This document shows positions 42,081 to 51,159 of a stretch of DNA of 64,000 nt, piece after piece; positions within the stretch are counted from its first letter, which is position 1; the number at the start of each line of letters is the position of its first letter. Under the pieces are notes generated by a model, which did no database searches, had not been told where the DNA came from, and saw only the letters and a program-made list of their open reading frames with translations. The position numbers were made by a program, and so were the translations under genes. Source of the DNA: Miltoncostaea sp050250915 (lineage in GTDB: Bacteria > Actinomycetota > Thermoleophilia > Miltoncostaeales > Miltoncostaeaceae); assembly GCA_050250915.1 (NCBI GenBank), contig JBFWNT010000008.1, forward strand, positions 62,001-126,000, in the 5' to 3' direction.

Positions 42081-42944
42081 GTGGGTGAGGCCTTTCTCAT
42101 TACGCTTCGCGAAGGGTTCGAGGCGGCCCTGATCGTGGCGATCGTGCTCGCCGCCGTCCGCCGGCAGGACACCGGGCGGCTGGCACGGTGGATCTGGCTC
42201 GGCACCGGCGCCGCCCTGGCGCTCAGCATCGTCGTCGGCTGGATCCTGCACGTCACGATCGACAACCTCGAGGGCGTCGCCCGGCTGCGGACGTTCGCGA
42301 TCATCTGCATCGCCGCGGCGGGCCTGCTCACGTGGATGATCTTCTGGATGCGCAAGCATTCGCGCTCCCTGAAGCGCGAGCTCGAGGGCCAGGTGACCGC
42401 GGCCATCGGGCACTCGGCGATGGCGCTCGCGGGTGTGGCGTTCCTGGCCGTCGCGCGGGAGGGCCTGGAGACGGCGCTCTTCCTGATCTCCACCACCACC
42501 GGCGACAGCGACACCAACGTCCTGATCGGGGCGCTGCTGGGGCTCGCGTTCGCGGTGGTCCTCGGCGTCGCCGTGTACCACGGCAGCCGGATCATCCCGC
42601 TGAAGGCGTTCTTCCAGGTGACCGGCGTGCTGATCATCATGTTTGCCGCCGGGCTGCTGTCGCGGGCGGTGCAGTTCCTGCAGGCGGCGGGCGACCTCGA
42701 CACGATCAACAACGCCGCCTACAACCTCACGATGTACCACTGGCTGACGATCGACAGCGAGTTCGGCAAGTTCCTGGCCGGGATCTTCGGCTGGGACCCG
42801 CGCCCGAGCGTGGAGCAGGTGGTCGTCTATCTCCTCTACCTGATCCCGGTGCTGTTCGCGTTCTTCTGGGGGGGCCGCAGCCGCCCGGTCACGCCACGCG
42901 ATGCCGCGGATCCAGAAAGGCCAGCCGAGCCCGTCCGCGCTTGA
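42081..42944 (+). CDS. FTR1-family iron permease
   Basis: 287 residues with seven helices. Two REXXE-type motifs, LREGFEAALI and AREGLETALFL, bind iron in the Ftr1/EfeU family. Short type without the periplasmic EfeO-like part; no efeO or efeB neighbour. GTG 42081 start set by promoter spacing. The last 56 bases are antisense to the 3' end of a 67-residue ORF of the two-component operon. Predicted high-affinity ferrous or ferric iron uptake. Confidence 0.93.
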   Translation: MGEAFLITLREGFEAALIVAIVLAAVRRQDTGRLARWIWLGTGAALALSIVVGWILHVTIDNLEGVARLRTFAIICIAAAGLLTWMIFWMRKHSRSLKRELEGQVTAAIGHSAMALAGVAFLAVAREGLETALFLISTTTGDSDTNVLIGALLGLAFAVVLGVAVYHGSRIIPLKAFFQVTGVLIIMFAAGLLSRAVQFLQAAGDLDTINNAAYNLTMYHWLTIDSEFGKFLAGIFGWDPRPSVEQVVVYLLYLIPVLFAFFWGGRSRPVTPRDAADPERPAEPVRA

Positions 42945-43092
42945 TGCCGTGGGCGAGGGTGCCGTCCGGCAGCCGCAGCTGAACCCGCCAGGCCAGGCCG
43001 CGGACGCCCTCCTGCACCAGCTCGTCCACCCGCTCCACCACCGCGTCCACCCGCCCGGCGCCGAGCACCTCCAGGGGGATGTGCTCCCCCAC
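42889..43092 (-). CDS. 67-residue protein downstream of the two-component genes
   Basis: MGEHIPLEVLGAGRVDAVVE and WRVQLRLPDGTLAHGIKRGR suggest a small beta-rich protein; no family recognised. GTG 43092 is 11 bases after the stop of the single-helix ORF, so it is the last gene of the kinase-regulator transcript. Its 3' end overlaps FTR1 by 56 bases. Confidence 0.5.
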   Translation of the reverse strand: MGEHIPLEVLGAGRVDAVVERVDELVQEGVRGLAWRVQLRLPDGTLAHGIKRGRARLAFLDPRHRVA

Positions 43093-43103
43093 GGCCGGCG
43101 GCG

Positions 43104-43265
43104 TCAGTGGAAGACGACCCAGAGGCCGGCGATGAGGTACAGGATCCCGACCACCACGAGGGTCTTGACGAGCGTGTCCAGCATCTTCGCGCCCACCTCG
43201 CGGAACGGGTAGACCCGCCCGCGCGCGTCCACAAATGCCCGCCGGTCCTCGCTGATGCCGATCAC
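43104..43265 (-). CDS. 53-residue single-helix protein coupled to the response regulator
   Basis: Reads MIGISEDRRAFVDARGRVYP, FREVGAKMLDTLVKTL and VVVGILYLIAGLWVVFH: a soluble N-terminal stretch with a YPFREV core and one C-terminal membrane helix. GTG 43265 overlaps the response regulator TGA by four bases. Too short for common gene callers. It could tether or modulate the sensor system; this is inference. Confidence 0.6.
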   Translation of the reverse strand: MIGISEDRRAFVDARGRVYPFREVGAKMLDTLVKTLVVVGILYLIAGLWVVFH

Positions 43266-43927
43266 GCGCCCTCCCCGGGCTGGACGAACCCCGTCTCGTA
43301 GGCCAGCACCACCACCTGGATGCGGTCGCGCAGGCCCAGTTTGGAGAGTACCCGGGCGACGTGCGTCTTGACGGTCGCCTCGCTCACCACCAGCTCGGCG
43401 GCGATCTCGGCGTTCGACCGCCCGCGGGCCACCAGGCGCACCACCTCCAGCTCACGCTCGGTCAGCTCGCCCAGGGCGTCCGGCGCCGCAGCGCCCGGCA
43501 TCGGCCGGCGCACGAAGTCCTCGATCAGGCGGCGGGTGAGCGCCGGCGCCAGCATCGCGTCGCCCGCCGCCACGGTGCGCACGGCGCCCACCAGCTCCTC
43601 GCGGCGGACGTCCTTCAGCAGGAAGCCGCTGGCCCCCGCCTTCATCGCCTCGTAGACGTACTCGTTCTGGTCGAACGTGGTGAGCATCAGCACCCGCGGC
43701 CCGCCGGCGCCGTCGGCGGCGAGGCGCCGCGTGGCCTCGATCCCGTCGAGGCCCGGCATCCGGATGTCCATCAGGATCACATCCGGGGCGAGGGCTCGCG
43801 CCTGCTCGACCGCCTCGTGGCCGTCGGCGGCGTTGGCCACCACCTCGATGTCCTCCTGGGCGTCGAGGATCATCCCGAACCCGTCGCGGACCAGCGCCTG
43901 GTCGTCCGCGATGAGGACCCGGATCAC
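43262..43927 (-). CDS. NarL/LuxR-family response regulator
   Basis: 221 residues. Receiver domain: VLIADDQALVRDGF, phospho-acceptor Asp in VILMDIRMPGLDG, Thr in MLTTFDQ and Lys in FLLKDVRREELV. LuxR-type HTH: LTERELEVVRLVARGRSNAEIAAEL and SEATVKTHVARVLSKLGLRDR. GTG start overlaps the kinase stop by four bases. Likely controls the adjacent divergent ABC exporter. Confidence 0.95.
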   Translation of the reverse strand: MIRVLIADDQALVRDGFGMILDAQEDIEVVANAADGHEAVEQARALAPDVILMDIRMPGLDGIEATRRLAADGAGGPRVLMLTTFDQNEYVYEAMKAGASGFLLKDVRREELVGAVRTVAAGDAMLAPALTRRLIEDFVRRPMPGAAAPDALGELTERELEVVRLVARGRSNAEIAAELVVSEATVKTHVARVLSKLGLRDRIQVVVLAYETGFVQPGEGA

Positions 43928-45099
43928 CGGGCCACGACCTCGCCGATGGGCAGCCGGGCGATCACCTCGAAGCCGCCCTGCGGTCGGCGTCCCGCGGACA
44001 TCTCGCCGCCGCACACCGCCACCCGCTCGCGCATGCCGATCAGGCCGTGGCCGCGGCCGTCGGTGGCCGGGTCGTACCCGCGGCCGTCGTCGGTGATCTC
44101 GATGACGACGTCGCTGGCCTCGTAGCGCACCAGCACCCGGGCCCGCGCGGGCCCGGCGTGCTTGAGCGCGTTGGTGAGCGCCTCCTGGACGATCCGGTAC
44201 GCCTGGAGGTCGCCGGTGGGCGACAGGGGCCGCGGCTCGCCCTCCACCTGGACGTCCACCGGCAGGCCCGCGTCGCGGACGTGCTCGACCAGGTCGTCCA
44301 GACCCGCCAGGCCGGGCTGGGGCGCCAGGTCCGGGCCCTCGTCCATCTCGCGGAGCACGCCGAGCATCCGGCGCAGCTCGGTCAGGGCGCCGCGGCCCGT
44401 CTCCTGGACCGCCGACAGGGGCTTGCGCGCCCGCTCGGGGTCGATGCCGATCATCTCCTCCGCCGCCTCCGCCTGGACCACCATGACGCTGAGGCTGTGG
44501 GCCACCACGTCGTGCATCTCGCGGGCGATGCGCGTGCGCTCCTCGGCGACGGCGGCGCGGGCGTTGGCCTCACGCTCGCGCTCCAGCCGCTCGGCGCGCT
44601 CGCGCAGCTCGGCGTTGCGGGTGGTGTTGGCGCGGTGGATGTGGCCGACGAGCCAGGCGACGCCCATGACGCCGCCCGTCGAGATGACGTCCGTCCAGTT
44701 GCCCCCGGGATCCAACGCGACGACGGTGAACAGCGTGCCGATGACCAGCGCCCCGCCCAGGATGCGGTCGCGCCGGGTGGTCAGGTTCATGCCGAGCATC
44801 CCTGCCGAGATCAGCACGCTCGCGAACGTGAAGAACTGGTACGGCACCGAGTGGTGCCAGATCGCCGCCTGGACGGTCACGGCGACGAACACCAGGACGG
44901 GCGCCAGCACCGGGTGGCGGCGCCGGAAGAGCAGCGGCGTCGTCCAGAGGAACACGAAGACGATGAGCCCCGCGGTCGGGCCCTCGACCTGGTCGTTCGT
45001 GAGGATCTCGATGATCGCGCCGAGCGCCAGAAGCACCACGAGGGCGTCGAGCCAGAAGCGCTCGACGAGGTCCCGGGTGCGGTGCATCAGGCGGAGCAT
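43924..45099 (-). CDS. Sensor histidine kinase (HisKA_3 type)
   Basis: 391 residues. N-terminal membrane region with five or six helices and little extracytoplasmic sequence, so it may sense within the membrane or through the ABC transporter. Phospho-His in RTRIAREMHDVVAHSLSVM; ATPase in YRIVQEALTNALKHA and ITDDGRGYDP...GHGLIGMRERV. ATG 45099 with TACGGT 6 bases upstream. Divergent from the ABC genes across 219 bases. Confidence 0.95.
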   Translation of the reverse strand: MLRLMHRTRDLVERFWLDALVVLLALGAIIEILTNDQVEGPTAGLIVFVFLWTTPLLFRRRHPVLAPVLVFVAVTVQAAIWHHSVPYQFFTFASVLISAGMLGMNLTTRRDRILGGALVIGTLFTVVALDPGGNWTDVISTGGVMGVAWLVGHIHRANTTRNAELRERAERLEREREANARAAVAEERTRIAREMHDVVAHSLSVMVVQAEAAEEMIGIDPERARKPLSAVQETGRGALTELRRMLGVLREMDEGPDLAPQPGLAGLDDLVEHVRDAGLPVDVQVEGEPRPLSPTGDLQAYRIVQEALTNALKHAGPARARVLVRYEASDVVIEITDDGRGYDPATDGRGHGLIGMRERVAVCGGEMSAGRRPQGGFEVIARLPIGEVVAR

Positions 45100-45105
45100 G
45101 GGGCG

Positions 45106-45111
45106 ACCGTA
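45106..45111 (-). promoter_or_regulatory. -10 element of the kinase operon
   Basis: Minus-strand TACGGT, 6 bases before ATG 45099. Confidence 0.5.
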
Positions 45112-45318
45112 CCGCGCGCGGGCGGACGCGGCGTCGGCCGCGCGAACGGTCCGTGTCATCCCCGGGGATGACGGCGGGGCCTCCCGGCGGCCGACCGGGG
45201 GGCCGCCAGGACCATCCCCGCGGACCCCCGCGGTTCGGTCGGCCGCCCGATGGCGCACGGGCGGCGCGGCGGGAGGGTGGGCCCATCGGAATCACCCCCC
45301 TTCTCCCGAGGAGCAGCG

Positions 45319-46095
45319 ATGACCACTGAGACCCTCATCACCCCGGCGCCCGACACCACCGCGCGCCGGCCCCACCCCGTGGTGGTGGCGCGCGACGTCG
45401 TGCGCCGCTACGGCGACGGAGAGACCGCCGTGACCGCCCTCGACGGCGTCTCCCTCGCCGTCGAGCCCGGCGAGCTCGTCGCCGTGATGGGCCCGAGCGG
45501 GTCCGGCAAGAGCACCCTCATGCACATCCTCGCCGGCCTCGACCGTCCCTCACAGGGCGAGGTCTGGATCGGGGACCACGAGATCACCCGCATGGGCGAC
45601 AACGCACTCACCAAGCTGCGTCGTCGCCACATCGGGTTCGTGTTCCAGTTCTTCAACCTCCTCCCCACGCTGACGGCGGAGGAGAACATCGTCCTGCCCA
45701 CCCGGATCGCCGGCGGCCGCCCGGACAAGCGCCGCCTGGCGGAGATCCTCGACGCGGTCGGCCTCACCGAGCGCCGGCGCCACAAGCCGTCCCAGATGTC
45801 CGGCGGCCAGCAGCAGCGGGTGGCGATCGCCCGCGCGATGCTCGCCGAGCCGACCGTGCTCTTCGCGGACGAGCCCACCGGCAACCTCGACTCCCGCTCC
45901 GGCGGCGAGATCCTGGACCTGCTCCGGCGGTCGTCCGAGGAGTACGGCCAGACCATCGTGATGGTCACCCACGACGCGCACGCGGCCACCATCGCCGACC
46001 GCGTCGTGTTCCTCGCGGACGGCCGGATCGTCCGCCAGCAGGGCCCGTCCACCGCGACCGAGGTGCTCGACGCCCTCGCCGAGGTGACCCGATGA
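45319..46095 (+). CDS. MacB/LolD-type ABC transporter ATP-binding protein
   Basis: 258 residues. Walker A GPSGSGKST, Q-loop FVFQFFNLLPTLT, signature MSGGQQQRVAIARAM, Walker B VLFADEPTGNLD and H-loop MVTHD. The EPTGNLDS form is typical of MacB/FtsE-like exporters. ATG has a cgaggag site about 8 bases upstream and overlaps the permease start by four bases (ATGA). Probably regulated by the adjacent kinase and regulator. Confidence 0.95.
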   Translation: MTTETLITPAPDTTARRPHPVVVARDVVRRYGDGETAVTALDGVSLAVEPGELVAVMGPSGSGKSTLMHILAGLDRPSQGEVWIGDHEITRMGDNALTKLRRRHIGFVFQFFNLLPTLTAEENIVLPTRIAGGRPDKRRLAEILDAVGLTERRRHKPSQMSGGQQQRVAIARAMLAEPTVLFADEPTGNLDSRSGGEILDLLRRSSEEYGQTIVMVTHDAHAATIADRVVFLADGRIVRQQGPSTATEVLDALAEVTR

Positions 46096-48641
46096 CCTGG
46101 GCAGCCCTCAAGAGCCTCATGGAGCGGCGCACCCGCGCCCTCCTCACCGCGATGGCGATCGTCCTGGGCGTCGCCATGATCGCGGGCAGCCTCATCCTGA
46201 CCGACACCATCGACCGCGCGTTCACCAACGTCTTCGGCGCCTCGTACACCAACACGGACCTCGTGGTCCGCGGCACCCCGGTGGTGCAGGACTCGTTCGC
46301 CGGCGCCCCCACCGTCCCCGCCTCCCTCCTCCCCCGCATCCAGACCGTCCCCGGCGTCGCCGAGGCCGGCGGCAACCTCGTCGACTTCTCCGGCTCCGGC
46401 AACACGGCCAAGATCCTCGACAAGGACGGGAAGGTCATCACCGGCAGCAACCCGAGCTTCGGCTTCGGGATCGACCCGTCCCACCCCCGCTTCAACCCGC
46501 TCACGCTGTCCGAGGGCACGTGGGCCACCGGCCCCGGCCAGGTCGTGCTCGACCAGGCCACCGCCTCGGCGCACGGCTTCCACGTGGGCGACACCGTCCG
46601 CATCGTCTCCGAGGGCCCGCCCCAGTCGTTCACCGTCACGGGCCTCGCCACGTTCGGCGACCTGGACTCGCTGGGCGGCGCCACCATCGCCGTGTTCGAC
46701 GTGCCGACCGCGCAGAAGGTGCTCGGCAAGTCCGGCTTCGACCTGATCCAGATCGCCGCCGACCCGGGCGTCTCGAAGTCGGAGCTCGCCTCCCGCATCG
46801 CCCCGCTGCTGCCGAAGGACATGCAGCTGAAGACGGGTGACGAGCAGGCGGCGGCCGACAAGCAGGTCATCTCCGAGGCGATCACGTTCATCCGCGGGCT
46901 GCTGCTGGCCTTCGGCGGGATCGCCCTGTTCGTCGGCGCGTTCGTCATCTTCAACACGCTGTCGATCACGGTCGCCCAGCGCTCGCGCGAGCTGGCGACG
47001 CTGCGGACCCTCGGTGCCTCCCGGCGCCAGGTGCTGCGCTCCGTGATCGCCGAGGCCGCCGTCATCGGCGTCGTCGCCTCACTCGTCGGTCTGGGCCTCG
47101 GCTGGTTCCTGGCCTCCGGCCTGACCGCGCTCTTCGGCGCCATGGGGCTCGAGATGCCCCAGGGCGACACCGTCTTCGCCACCTCGACCGTCGTGATCTC
47201 GCTGCTGGCGGGCACCCTGGTGACCCTGCTGGCGGGCGTCGTCCCGGCCATCCGGGCCACCCGCGTCCCGCCGATCTCGGCGGTCCGCGAGGGCTCGACC
47301 ACCTCCGAGGGCACCCTGTCCCGTCGCAGCGCCGTCGTCGCCCTGGCCGCCACGGCCCTGGCCGGCGCGGCCCTCGCCCGCGGCCTGCTGGCCGGCGGGC
47401 TCGGCACGGGCGACCGCCTGATGATGATCGGGACCGGCGTCCTCGCCCTGTTCATCGGCGTCGCGACCGTCTCGTCGCGGCTCGTCCGCCCCATCGCCGC
47501 CCTCGTGGGCTGGCCGGTCGCCCGCAGGGGCACCCCCGGAGCGCTCGCCCGCGAGAACGCGGTCCGCAACCCCGGCCGCACGGCGGCCACCGCGGCCGCC
47601 CTCATGATCGGCCTCGCGCTGGTCACCTTCGTCTCCGTCCTCGGCTCCGGCCTGACCACGACCGCCACGTCCGACGTGACGCAGCAGATCTCCGCCTCCC
47701 ACGTCGTCACCTCCGAGAACGGCTGGGACCCCTCGCCGATCGCGGCGGGGCGGGCCATCGCCGCCGGCAACCCCGGCGCCGTGGTCTCCAGCGTCCGCGA
47801 GGACCAGGCGCGCGTCGACGGCAGCGGCACCGCCGTGGACGGCGTCGACCCGGGCACGATCGCCGGCGTCTACCGCTTCACCTGGGTCGACGGCACCGAC
47901 CGCTCCCTGGCCGCCCTCGACGGCGACGGCGCGATCGTGACCGAGAGCTTCGCCGACGACCACGACCTGACCGTCGGCTCGCACGTCCGCATCCTCACCC
48001 CGTCCGGCGAGCGCATGACGCGCACCGTCGCCGGGATCGTGGACCCGCCCGCCCTGGCCCCCGTGCTGGGCGACGTCCTGATCTCCCAGGACGCCTTCGA
48101 CGCGACGTTCCCGCGGCCGAAGGACCGGCTGACCCTGGTCGAGGGCGCCGACACCGCCGGCATCGAGACGTCGCTGGCGCGGTTCCCCGACACCACGGTC
48201 GACACGACCGCCGGCTACGCCGCCGCGAGCACGAAGGACCTCTCGACGATCCTCAACATGCTCTACGTCCTGCTGGCCCTCTCCGTGGTGGTCAGCGTGT
48301 TCGGGATGGTCAACACCCTGGTGCTGGCCGTGCACGAGCGCACCCGCGAGCTCGGGATGCTGCGGGCGGTCGGGATGACCCGCCGCCAGGCCCGGCGGAT
48401 GGTGCGCGGCGAGAGCGTCATCACGGCCCTGATCGGCGCGGCCATCGGCCTGCCCCTCGGGATCGGGATGGCGGCCCTGGCCACCCGGGCGATGTCCGAG
48501 TGGGGCGTGCAGCTCAGCCTGCCCGTCGTCCCCCTCCTGGCGTTCGTCATGGTCGCGGTCTGGGTCGGCGTGATCGCCGCCGTGGCCCCGGCCCGGCGCG
48601 CCTCCAAACTCGACGTGCTCCGGGCGCTCCAGTACGAGTAG
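46092..48641 (+). CDS. MacB-like ABC transporter permease with two FtsX domains
   Basis: 849 residues. First helix near LLTAMAIVLGVAMIAGSLIL, then a MacB periplasmic domain (residues 40-240), three helices with AQRSRELATLRTLGASRRQVLR, a middle pair of helices, a second periplasmic part, and a final FtsX domain with HERTRELGMLRAVGMTRRQARRM. The duplicated layout is typical of actinobacterial exporters. Likely exports or displaces envelope-acting antibiotics or lipids. Confidence 0.95.
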   Translation: MTWAALKSLMERRTRALLTAMAIVLGVAMIAGSLILTDTIDRAFTNVFGASYTNTDLVVRGTPVVQDSFAGAPTVPASLLPRIQTVPGVAEAGGNLVDFSGSGNTAKILDKDGKVITGSNPSFGFGIDPSHPRFNPLTLSEGTWATGPGQVVLDQATASAHGFHVGDTVRIVSEGPPQSFTVTGLATFGDLDSLGGATIAVFDVPTAQKVLGKSGFDLIQIAADPGVSKSELASRIAPLLPKDMQLKTGDEQAAADKQVISEAITFIRGLLLAFGGIALFVGAFVIFNTLSITVAQRSRELATLRTLGASRRQVLRSVIAEAAVIGVVASLVGLGLGWFLASGLTALFGAMGLEMPQGDTVFATSTVVISLLAGTLVTLLAGVVPAIRATRVPPISAVREGSTTSEGTLSRRSAVVALAATALAGAALARGLLAGGLGTGDRLMMIGTGVLALFIGVATVSSRLVRPIAALVGWPVARRGTPGALARENAVRNPGRTAATAAALMIGLALVTFVSVLGSGLTTTATSDVTQQISASHVVTSENGWDPSPIAAGRAIAAGNPGAVVSSVREDQARVDGSGTAVDGVDPGTIAGVYRFTWVDGTDRSLAALDGDGAIVTESFADDHDLTVGSHVRILTPSGERMTRTVAGIVDPPALAPVLGDVLISQDAFDATFPRPKDRLTLVEGADTAGIETSLARFPDTTVDTTAGYAAASTKDLSTILNMLYVLLALSVVVSVFGMVNTLVLAVHERTRELGMLRAVGMTRRQARRMVRGESVITALIGAAIGLPLGIGMAALATRAMSEWGVQLSLPVVPLLAFVMVAVWVGVIAAVAPARRASKLDVLRALQYE

Positions 48642-48665
48642 CCCCCCCGCGCACCCGGCACGGCC

Positions 48666-48695
48666 GGAGGCCGCCGTCACCCGACGGCGGCCTCC
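48666..48695 (+). terminator. Terminator of the ABC exporter operon
   Basis: A perfect 13-bp stem GGAGGCCGCCGTC / GACGGCGGCCTCC with loop ACCC, 24 bases after the permease stop; no U-tract. Confidence 0.75.
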
Positions 48696-48712
48696 GCGCG
48701 TGCCCGTGCGGG

Positions 48713-48718
48713 TACGGT
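48713..48718 (+). promoter_or_regulatory. -10 element of the NHL gene
   Basis: TACGGT, 6 bases before GTG 48725. Confidence 0.5.
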
Positions 48719-48724
48719 GACCCC

Positions 48725-50080
48725 GTGGGACGCCCACGCCACCGGGCCGGCCTCGCCGCCGCCACCGTCATCGCGGCCCTGGCGGCGGCCGCGCCGTGCG
48801 CCGCCGCGACGGGTCGGATCTTCAGCGTCGCCGGGGCGGGCGGGTTCGCCCTCCCCTTCATGACCGTGCCGCCGCCGATCGGCGACGGCGGCCCCGCGGG
48901 GCTGGCCCGCATCGCGTTCCCCACCGACGTCGCACCGCTGCCCGACGGCGGCTACCTGATCGCGGAGGGTGAGGGGAACCGGATCCGGCGGGTGTCGCCG
49001 ACCGGGATCATCCGCACCGTCGCCGGCTCGCCCACCGGCCGCGGCGGGTTCGATGGCGACGGCGCGCCCGCGACGCGGGCGCGGCTCGACACCCCCACCG
49101 GCGTCGCGGCCCTGGCGGACGGCGCCATCGCCATCGCCGACCAGCGGAACAACCGGGTCCGGCTGGTGGCGCCGGACGGGACGATCGGGACGCTCGCGCA
49201 GCTCACGTCGCCCGACGATGTCGCCCTCGCCGGCGATGGCGGCGTCCTGGTGGTCCAGGACTTCGAGAACCGGGTGGTGCACGTCGACCGCGCCGGCGTG
49301 GTGACCGTGGCGGCGGGCACCGGGGTCCGCGGCTTCGCCGGCGACGGGGGCCCCGCAACGGCGGCGCGGCTCAACCGGCCGGTCGCGGTCGCCGCGGCGG
49401 CGGACGGCGGGTTCCTGATCGCCGACGGGTCCAACCGGATCCGCCGCGTCGCCCCGGACGGCACGATCACCACCGCCGCGACGGTGTCCCGCCCCGCCGG
49501 CGTGGCCGAGGCGCCCGGAGGCGCGCTGCTGGTGACCAGCGTCAACCGCCTGCTGCGCATCGCCCCAGGGGGCGCGGTGACCACGGTCGCCGGGACCGGC
49601 ACGGGCAACTTCTCCGGCGACGGGGGCCCGGCCGAGGACGCGACCCTGTGGCTGCCGCGCGGCGTGGCGCTGCCCACGGGTGGCGGGATCCTGGTGGCCG
49701 ACGCGAATGGGGGCCGGGTGCGGTTCGTCGACGCGGCCGACCCGGCCGCCGCCCCCGGCGCACCGCGGATCATGGGGGCGAACGTCCGGCGCGTCGTCCA
49801 GCGGGGCGAGGCGGGGATCATGACCCACGTCCGGGTCGCCTGCCCGCCGCGGGGGATCGCGATGCGGTTCGCCCTCTCGCGCCGCGCGACCGTGTCGATG
49901 GTGGTCACGACGCGGTCCGGCCGGATCGTCGCGCGGCCCGGCGCCCGGCGGGGAGCCGGCGCCCACGTCCTCCGCTTCCGGGTGACCAGCCCCGGCCAGT
50001 ACCTGGCGCGCCTCACAGCCGCGGAGGGCCCCGCGTACGCCGCCCACGATCAGGCCCAGGTGACCGTCAGGCCCTGCTGA
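48725..50080 (+). CDS. Secreted NHL-repeat protein
   Basis: 451 residues. Signal peptide (AGLAAATVIAALAAAAPCAAATG). Five or six NHL blades with the motif GDGGPATAARLNRPVAVAAA...LIADGSNRIRRVAPDGTITT, forming a beta propeller. The last 100 residues are a beta sandwich with MRFALSRRATVSMVVTTRSG, a Ca-binding-like or Ig-like end. Paralogue of the gene at 59507. GTG start leaderless. Ligand unknown. Confidence 0.85.
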   Translation: MGRPRHRAGLAAATVIAALAAAAPCAAATGRIFSVAGAGGFALPFMTVPPPIGDGGPAGLARIAFPTDVAPLPDGGYLIAEGEGNRIRRVSPTGIIRTVAGSPTGRGGFDGDGAPATRARLDTPTGVAALADGAIAIADQRNNRVRLVAPDGTIGTLAQLTSPDDVALAGDGGVLVVQDFENRVVHVDRAGVVTVAAGTGVRGFAGDGGPATAARLNRPVAVAAAADGGFLIADGSNRIRRVAPDGTITTAATVSRPAGVAEAPGGALLVTSVNRLLRIAPGGAVTTVAGTGTGNFSGDGGPAEDATLWLPRGVALPTGGGILVADANGGRVRFVDAADPAAAPGAPRIMGANVRRVVQRGEAGIMTHVRVACPPRGIAMRFALSRRATVSMVVTTRSGRIVARPGARRGAGAHVLRFRVTSPGQYLARLTAAEGPAYAAHDQAQVTVRPC

Positions 50081-50090
50081 CGTGCGGCAC

Positions 50091-50110
50091 CCGGGCCCCG
50101 GAGGGCCCGG
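50091..50110. terminator. Hairpin between convergent genes
   Basis: Perfect 8-bp stem CCGGGCCC / GGGCCCGG with loop CGGA, between the NHL stop and the RTX stop; could serve both strands. Confidence 0.5.
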
Positions 50111-50130
50111 ATGCGGTCGCGGTCAGACTG

Positions 50131-51003
50131 TCAGACCTCGTTCTCGCAGCTGGTGGCGACCTCGACCAGCGTGCAGCTGTCCGTGCCCTGGCCGCCGTTG
50201 CCCGTGTCGCGCGCCGCGCCGCCGTTCAGGCGGTCGTTGCCGGCCTCGCCGAACAGGATGTCGGCGCCGGCGTTGCCGAAGATCTTGTCGCCGTCGGTGC
50301 CGCCGCGGATGCGGTCGGCGCCCGGGCCGCCGTTGATGGTGTCCTCGCCGGGGCCGCCGGTGACCTTGTCGCCCGCGTCGCCGCCGTCGATGGTGTCGGC
50401 GCCGTCCTGGCCCGAGATGGTGTCGATGCCCGCGCCGCCGTTCAGCGAGTCGCGGCCCGCGCCGCCGAAGATGTTGTCGCGGCCGGCGTCGCCCGAGACG
50501 GTGTCGATGCCCTGCCCACCGACCAGCCGGTCGTTGCCCGCGCCGCCGAGGACGGTGTCGTTGCCGTCCTGGCCGTTGGCGGCGTCGTTGCCCTGGCCCA
50601 TGTCGAGCCGGTCGTTGCCCGCGCCGCCGAACGCGGCGTCGTCGCCGAGGCTGCCGACGATGCGGTCGTTGCCGCCCTCGCCGAGGATCCGGTCGTTGCC
50701 GTCGCCCCCGTTCGCCCGGTCGTCGCCGTCGCCCAGGCAGATGGTGTCGTTGCCGCCGGCGCCATCGACCTGGTCGTTGCCGCCCAGCGCGACGATCACG
50801 TCGTCGCCGGCGGTGCCGGTGATGGTCTCGCCGGCGTTGGTGCCGACGAGCGTGGCGATCTTGCCCTCGCAGGTGAACGCGGTGCCGGTGCCCTGCGCGC
50901 CGGCGTTGGCGGCGATGCCCGCCCCGGCGGCCGACACGGCGCCGATCGCGACGAGAACGCCGATCCGGCGCATTCGGACTCGCGGCTTCTGACTGAGGCC
51001 CAT
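50131..51003 (-). CDS. RTX-type calcium-binding repeat protein
   Basis: 290 residues. Signal peptide (RRIGVLVAIGAVSAAGAGIAANAGA), then residues about 50-270 are nonapeptides of the form GGxGxDxUx: GGAGNDRLDMGQGNDAANGQ, GGAGIDTISGQDGADTIDGG. Roughly twenty copies, forming a long beta roll that binds calcium. One Cys pair caps each end (FTCEGK; DSCTLVEVATSCENEV). No enzyme domain is attached. ATG 51003 with AGGAGG 7 bases upstream, so not leaderless. Likely surface or secreted structural protein. Confidence 0.88.
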   Translation of the reverse strand: MGLSQKPRVRMRRIGVLVAIGAVSAAGAGIAANAGAQGTGTAFTCEGKIATLVGTNAGETITGTAGDDVIVALGGNDQVDGAGGNDTICLGDGDDRANGGDGNDRILGEGGNDRIVGSLGDDAAFGGAGNDRLDMGQGNDAANGQDGNDTVLGGAGNDRLVGGQGIDTVSGDAGRDNIFGGAGRDSLNGGAGIDTISGQDGADTIDGGDAGDKVTGGPGEDTINGGPGADRIRGGTDGDKIFGNAGADILFGEAGNDRLNGGAARDTGNGGQGTDSCTLVEVATSCENEV

Positions 51004-51159
51004 TGAATTTCCTCCTGTGCGGGACGTCCGGGCGACGGGCCCGACGGCGGGCCGTGCTCCCGACTCACGCATGCGCGGACACGCCCGTAAAGGCCCCCGC
51101 GTTGCGGAAAGTCCTGCAATCCGCGTTTCCGTCGTTGCAGATTGCGCTCCGCTGGAGGT

